Assembly: GCA_902766305.1 (NCBI GenBank)
Contig: CACXDE010000071.1
Coordinates: forward strand, 1-9,917
DNA from: an uncultured Ruminococcus sp.
Lineage (GTDB): Bacteria; Bacillota; Clostridia; Oscillospirales; Acutalibacteraceae
Length of the DNA stretch: 9,917 bases
Reading direction: 5' to 3'
Shown: positions 6,444 to 9,917 of the stretch, one piece after another
How the letters are laid out: every line of letters begins with the position of its first letter
Position numbering within the stretch: position 1 is the stretch's first letter
The notes under the pieces: model-generated
Database searches by the model: none
Seen by the model: only the letters and a program-made list of their open reading frames with translations
Told to the model about the DNA's origin: nothing
Program-made: the position numbers and the translations under genes

Positions 6444-7646
6444 TCAATCCGTAGCCTTTATAGCATTATAATTCCGTTCACAATTGTTGGTATCATAAAG
6501 GTCAAAAAAAGCGTCATGCTTGCTGAGATATTCCGGCGGATTTGCAAAGCTCTCTCCGGCAGCCCTTTCAAGCTCATCAAGAGCAGTCTCTGCATCATAG
6601 CAGACAGGACCGAAGCCGTCCTTTTCATAGCTGAAATAACCCTCCGGATACTGTCCCTTGCGGAAATCGTCGTAATCGAACTGATAATACATCAGCCGCT
6701 TTTTCATATATGCAAAATCCATCGCAATGCTTGAATAGTCAGTTATCAGGTATGCCGAGCTTTTCAGCAGCTCCTGAACATCATATTCAGGCCACTTTGC
6801 AACGGTTATATATTCACTGTCAATATCAAAAAATTTCAGAAAGCCCTGCATATCCCTGTGCGGATAAAATATCAGATGAAGGTCATTTTCCCTCAATATT
6901 TCATGCAGCCTTTCATTATTCAGAAAGCTGCTCCAGCCCTTGTAATAATGCGTCTTAGTGAACTCTGAAACATCTTCTATTTCATCCGAAGCAGACGTGG
7001 GCGTTGCTATCCAGCTTCTCCATGTCGGCATAAGAAGCACCTGACGGGGTACGACCTTCATATCATGAAGGCTGTCAAGACGGCATATTCCAAGTTCCTT
7101 TACCCAGCCCTCAGGATAGCCGTATTTTTCACTGACATACTTCCACTCACGGTATGTACTGCACACAAACATACGCATTTTAGTATCGCTGTAATACAGC
7201 CACGGCATATCATCCTTTATTATTCCGTGCTGCAAAAAGATTCTTGTATTTTTAATAATACCCTTTGTTTCAAGCACATAGCATACGGCAGCATCAGGCT
7301 TTCCGCCCTTCTGAGAGCTTATATTGTACTTCGCACTCAGGTAGTATATCCAATGCTTTATACTGCCGTAATGAACCGTTTCACCTATATCCTTCACACG
7401 TTCAAAATCAGCTGAACGTCTGTTAATTGCATAGACAGCATCCGTTTCCGGATGCTGTAGTTTTATATATCTGAAAAGATGATAGCCGTTGTCCCTCGCT
7501 TCGTTTTCGTTGTCGCAGATAAGCCACAAATCAGGTCTGCGGCGGCGGTATATCAGTGAACAAGGCAGCGCAAGCAGAAACTTGAAAATATGCCCTATAT
7601 CAGCCGGTTTTACCCTTTGAAGCTTCTGAAAAAATGTTTCAGCCAT
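6444..7646 (-). CDS. CDP-glycerol (polyol) phosphotransferase, TagF/TagB-like
   Basis: The 400-residue protein is essentially a single C-terminal-type TagF domain. Motifs: WLICDNENEARDNGYHLFRY at about 41-60, QHGIIKDDM at 139-147, PTWRS at 207-211, YPH at 261-263 and ITDYSSIAMDFAY at 301-313. It ends with the YPEGYFSYEKDGFGPVCYD segment also seen in the 888-residue fusion. The histidines at 140 and 263 match the family's catalytic pair. Such enzymes move glycerol-phosphate or ribitol-phosphate from a CDP-polyol to a lipid-linked acceptor at the cytoplasmic membrane face. The protein lacks the longer N-terminal region of full TagF, so it could act as a primase-type (TagB-like) enzyme, but length alone cannot decide this. 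The gene starts 12 bases after the permease stop, with GAGG before the ATG. Confidence 0.92.
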   Translation of the reverse strand: MAETFFQKLQRVKPADIGHIFKFLLALPCSLIYRRRRPDLWLICDNENEARDNGYHLFRYIKLQHPETDAVYAINRRSADFERVKDIGETVHYGSIKHWIYYLSAKYNISSQKGGKPDAAVCYVLETKGIIKNTRIFLQHGIIKDDMPWLYYSDTKMRMFVCSTYREWKYVSEKYGYPEGWVKELGICRLDSLHDMKVVPRQVLLMPTWRSWIATPTSASDEIEDVSEFTKTHYYKGWSSFLNNERLHEILRENDLHLIFYPHRDMQGFLKFFDIDSEYITVAKWPEYDVQELLKSSAYLITDYSSIAMDFAYMKKRLMYYQFDYDDFRKGQYPEGYFSYEKDGFGPVCYDAETALDELERAAGESFANPPEYLSKHDAFFDLYDTNNCERNYNAIKATD

Positions 7647-7658
7647 ACAAACCTCACA

Positions 7659-8597
7659 TCAAAGAACATCGGGCAGGTCTTTTCTCAGACGGTTATAGTT
7701 ATAAATTCCTATTGCTATTATTATCGCAAACTCTATAAAAAATATGCCGTTTTCCCACAGCGGATGGAATGTAATGCCGTTCTTTGCAAGCATTTTTACC
7801 GCGCTCGGGTCGTTAAGATAGGTCCTCGGTTCTTCCCAGAACCAGCAGTTGCAGACAAGGCATTTTCTATAAGCGTTAACAAAATATGTCAGCGGATTGA
7901 AAAGAAGAATAGTTCTGATAACCTCATTCTTCAGTGTATAAGAGTCATAGCATATTGCGGACAGCCAGAAAAGTCCTGACATTATTGTATTGATAAAGTT
8001 TGAAAAGTCCTTGCTGAACGCACACATCGGCGCTATTGACCACAGCAGCGCAAGGAAGAAAAAGAACATCATCGGCGATATGATAAATATCTGCAAATTA
8101 TACACACTGGGCATAACTCCGCCGGCAAGCGTTATATAAAGATAACACAAAGACAGAAGGAAAATATGCACATAATATTTTGACAGGCTCGTATATGTCA
8201 TTATAACTGATACGGGAAAAGATACCTTGTTTACAAACTGCCTGTTATCGGCAATGGATTTAGAGCCTCTCGATATCATTTCACTCATAAAGAACCATGC
8301 TACAAAGCCGGACATAAGGAACAGAAAATAGTCCATCCCCATTTCCTTTTTATTGCTGTCGCCTCTGAGTATGGAAAAAGCAAACCAATAGACAAAAAGC
8401 TGGAACAGCGGTTTCATCAAAGCCCACAGCGGTCCTATGACTGCGCCCTTATAGGTCTTGATAAGATCCTCCTTTGCAAGCATGAAGGTCTGCTTCATAA
8501 AGCCCCTGTGTTCCTTAGGTATCTGTACAAGATACTCTCTGAGCTTTTCTAAAAAAAGCTCCGCCTTGCTTTTTCTTTTTACAACAACATCTGTCAT
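7659..8597 (-). CDS. ABC-2 type polysaccharide / teichoic acid export permease (TagG/Wzm-like)
   Basis: The 312-residue membrane protein opens with an amphipathic N-terminus. It then has the family's typical entry segment DLIKTYKGAVIGPLWALMKP at about 44-63. Likely membrane helices lie near 56-78, 91-107, 143-158, 168-187, 203-217 and 283-300. A larger loop at about 245-282 holds three close cysteines (CLVCNC) and lies before the last helix, where TagG-like permeases have an external loop. The protein dimerises with a separate ATPase to move lipid-linked polymer out of the cell. No ATPase gene is in the window. The ATG at 8597 has GGAGG 7 bases upstream. A 40-bp gap separates it from the upstream glycosyltransferase. 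Confidence 0.93.
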   Translation of the reverse strand: MTDVVVKRKSKAELFLEKLREYLVQIPKEHRGFMKQTFMLAKEDLIKTYKGAVIGPLWALMKPLFQLFVYWFAFSILRGDSNKKEMGMDYFLFLMSGFVAWFFMSEMISRGSKSIADNRQFVNKVSFPVSVIMTYTSLSKYYVHIFLLSLCYLYITLAGGVMPSVYNLQIFIISPMMFFFFLALLWSIAPMCAFSKDFSNFINTIMSGLFWLSAICYDSYTLKNEVIRTILLFNPLTYFVNAYRKCLVCNCWFWEEPRTYLNDPSAVKMLAKNGITFHPLWENGIFFIEFAIIIAIGIYNYNRLRKDLPDVL

Positions 8598-8637
8598 ACA
8601 ATAACCTCCGATTTTTATGAAAACAAATTATTGTTCC

Positions 8638-9735
8638 CTAATCACAAACTGCCTTTTTCACTCTTTCTATTTCCTCTTCTGCTAAGCCGTCAAGACTTCT
8701 TTTCCAGCCGGGAAGCTGAACAAGACCTATAACCGTCCCCATACCGTAAACAATATGCAGCAGCGGAAAAATAAAAGGCAATAGCAGCATATACAAGCTC
8801 TTATGCTCCGTTGTAATAACAGCAGCAGCCGTCATTACTATGTCAGCCAGTCCATAGGCTATACACAGCGCATACAGCGGTAAAGACAGCAGCCATATGC
8901 CGGAAACGATTCCTGTAATTTGCAGTGCAGTACATATTATCACTGCAAGAACAAAACAAAACGGAACAAAATGATAAAGCGAAAGACATCCAGGACATTT
9001 GCCGACAGTCAGACCTATCCACCTGCCGTTGCCGAATTTCTGCGAAAGCATACCTCTGAGTGTGGGGCGGATATTCTGATACGATACTATATCGTTACTT
9101 TGACAAATTTTGAAGCCGTTTTGTCTGATACGGTAGTGCATCTCATTATCTTCCGTCCTGCCGAGAGATATATCAAACCCCCCGGCTTTTGCAAAAACCT
9201 CTCTCCTGTAAGCACCGTGAAAAAGCGAATTGACATATTTCTTTCCGCTGCTTTTTCTTCGATATCCTGCAATAGAGCTGCCGAACATAGAGCTTTCAGC
9301 AGCGAGCAGCATTTCACGGTAAGCAGTAGGCTCATCAATATTGTTAGGTCTTGCGCCGCCGCATACATATTCTCCCTGAGAAATAAGCTCTGCATTTTTT
9401 TCAATAAAGTCCCGGGGTATGCTTGCATGAGCGTCAAGACGTATTATCACATCACCCGCCGAAGCACATATTGCTTCATTCCAGCCTGCCGCCTGTATTT
9501 TTCTCGGATTGTCCTTGACCTTAACAGAAAGGTAATCTTTTCCATACTTTTCAGCAAAAGCAATAAACCTACCCTTTGTTCCATCAGATGACACACTGTC
9601 AACAAAGACAAGCTCTGTCCTCTTCTTATCAAACGACTGCGACAAAATATCTTCAAAAAGACTGTCTAAAACATTCTCCTCGTTATATGCAATAACGCAC
9701 AGTGAAACCGTAATTTCATCAAACGATGATACCAT
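8638..9735 (-). CDS. Membrane-anchored family-2 glycosyltransferase (ExoA-like)
   Basis: The 365-residue protein has a GT-A domain over about residues 1-245: VSLCVIAYNEE at 10-20, FVDSVSSDGT at 44-53, the metal-binding RLDAHA at 99-104, TEDNEMHYRIRQNG at 194-207 (likely catalytic acid) and the FGNGRW motif at 234-239. Hydrophobic segments at about 252-272, 274-292, 296-308 and 314-334 anchor it in the membrane. This architecture resembles ExoA, which adds a sugar to an undecaprenyl-linked intermediate in succinoglycan synthesis. The actual sugar and acceptor here are unknown. It is the first gene after the promoter at 9777-9805, and GGAG (9743-9746) lies 7 bases before the ATG. It probably acts early, on the lipid carrier. 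Confidence 0.92.
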   Translation of the reverse strand: MVSSFDEITVSLCVIAYNEENVLDSLFEDILSQSFDKKRTELVFVDSVSSDGTKGRFIAFAEKYGKDYLSVKVKDNPRKIQAAGWNEAICASAGDVIIRLDAHASIPRDFIEKNAELISQGEYVCGGARPNNIDEPTAYREMLLAAESSMFGSSIAGYRRKSSGKKYVNSLFHGAYRREVFAKAGGFDISLGRTEDNEMHYRIRQNGFKICQSNDIVSYQNIRPTLRGMLSQKFGNGRWIGLTVGKCPGCLSLYHFVPFCFVLAVIICTALQITGIVSGIWLLSLPLYALCIAYGLADIVMTAAAVITTEHKSLYMLLLPFIFPLLHIVYGMGTVIGLVQLPGWKRSLDGLAEEEIERVKKAVCD

Positions 9736-9776
9736 AAAAACACTCCAATATCAGAGACTGCATTTATATAATCTAT

Positions 9777-9805
9777 ATTATAGTTGCATTTTACTATTTT
9801 GTCAA
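9777..9805 (-). promoter_or_regulatory. Consensus sigma-70 promoter for the cluster
   Basis: On the minus strand, TTGACA (9800-9805) and TATAAT (9777-9782) are separated by exactly 17 bases, matching the consensus at every hexamer position. A start of transcription near 9770 would leave a leader of about 35 bases before the first gene, carrying the GGAG ribosome site. Confidence 0.9.
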
Positions 9806-9820
9806 CCAGCGTAACGCTGG
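9806..9820. promoter_or_regulatory. Perfect 15-bp palindrome abutting the -35 box; possible operator
   Basis: CCAGCGTAACGCTGG is a perfect inverted repeat with 7-base arms and one central base. It touches the -35 hexamer directly. The position suits a regulator that activates or represses the promoter. No T tract follows on either strand, so it is not a typical terminator. The regulator is not identifiable from this window. Confidence 0.5.
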
Positions 9821-9917
9821 ACCCGCGCCAGTCTTGCACTGCTTTCTTCACAATTCGCAGCTTCTATGAATCACGGGCGGTGCTATTCCATTTTTGTTTC
9901 ACCAAAGATGATACTTA
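9821..9917. other. Unassigned sequence upstream of the promoter
   Basis: No convincing gene, RNA or promoter was found in the last 97 bp. A minus-strand frame starting at a GTG near 9851 crosses the promoter and overlaps the first gene, so it is not a believable gene. The stretch may be the edge of a longer intergenic or repeat region. Confidence 0.4.

Noticed and set aside
8920..9591. Plus-strand 223-residue open frame
   Set aside because: It lies entirely antisense to the ExoA-like glycosyltransferase, whose motifs are clear, and its translation has no recognisable domain or good ribosome site.
9666..9851. Minus-strand 61-residue frame at the right end
   Set aside because: It runs through the consensus promoter and into the first gene in another frame, and starts with GTG without a ribosome site.

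Overview
The window is a minus-strand gene cluster for making and exporting a phosphodiester-linked cell-surface polymer (teichoic-acid-like or capsular). The low-to-moderate GC content, near-consensus sigma-70 promoter, strong GGAGG-type ribosome binding sites and TagF/TagG-type enzymes suggest a Firmicute. The protein flavour and the intergenic repeats look like a gut Ruminococcus/Oscillospiraceae genome, but that assignment is inference. There are no rRNA, tRNA, CRISPR or transposase genes.

Layout, in transcription order from right to left. A consensus promoter at 9777-9805, abutted by a perfect 15-bp palindrome, precedes a membrane-anchored ExoA-like family-2 glycosyltransferase (8638-9735). 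Next come an ABC-2 polysaccharide/teichoic-acid export permease (7659-8597), a stand-alone TagF/TagB-like CDP-polyol phosphotransferase (6444-7646) and an unrecognised 150-residue membrane protein (5980-6432). A 289-bp gap follows, filled with nested repeat sequence and a possible internal promoter. Then come two paralogous Stealth-family sugar-phosphate transferases (4590-5690 and 3462-4463), separated by a 126-bp gap rich in inverted repeats. An 888-residue fusion of a family-2 glycosyltransferase to a TagF-like domain follows (779-3445). Last is the N-terminal 257 residues of a close paralogue of that fusion (1-772), which runs off the left edge.

How the genes could work together (inference): the glycosyltransferases build a lipid-linked oligosaccharide. 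The Stealth enzymes add hexose-1-phosphate units and the TagF domains add polyol-phosphate units, giving a polymer with two kinds of phosphodiester linkage. The ABC permease, with an ATPase encoded elsewhere, exports it. Two tandem duplications, of the Stealth genes and of the GT2-containing genes, suggest the locus grew by local gene duplication and divergence. The repeat-filled gaps between tightly packed genes suggest later insertion of small mobile repeats.
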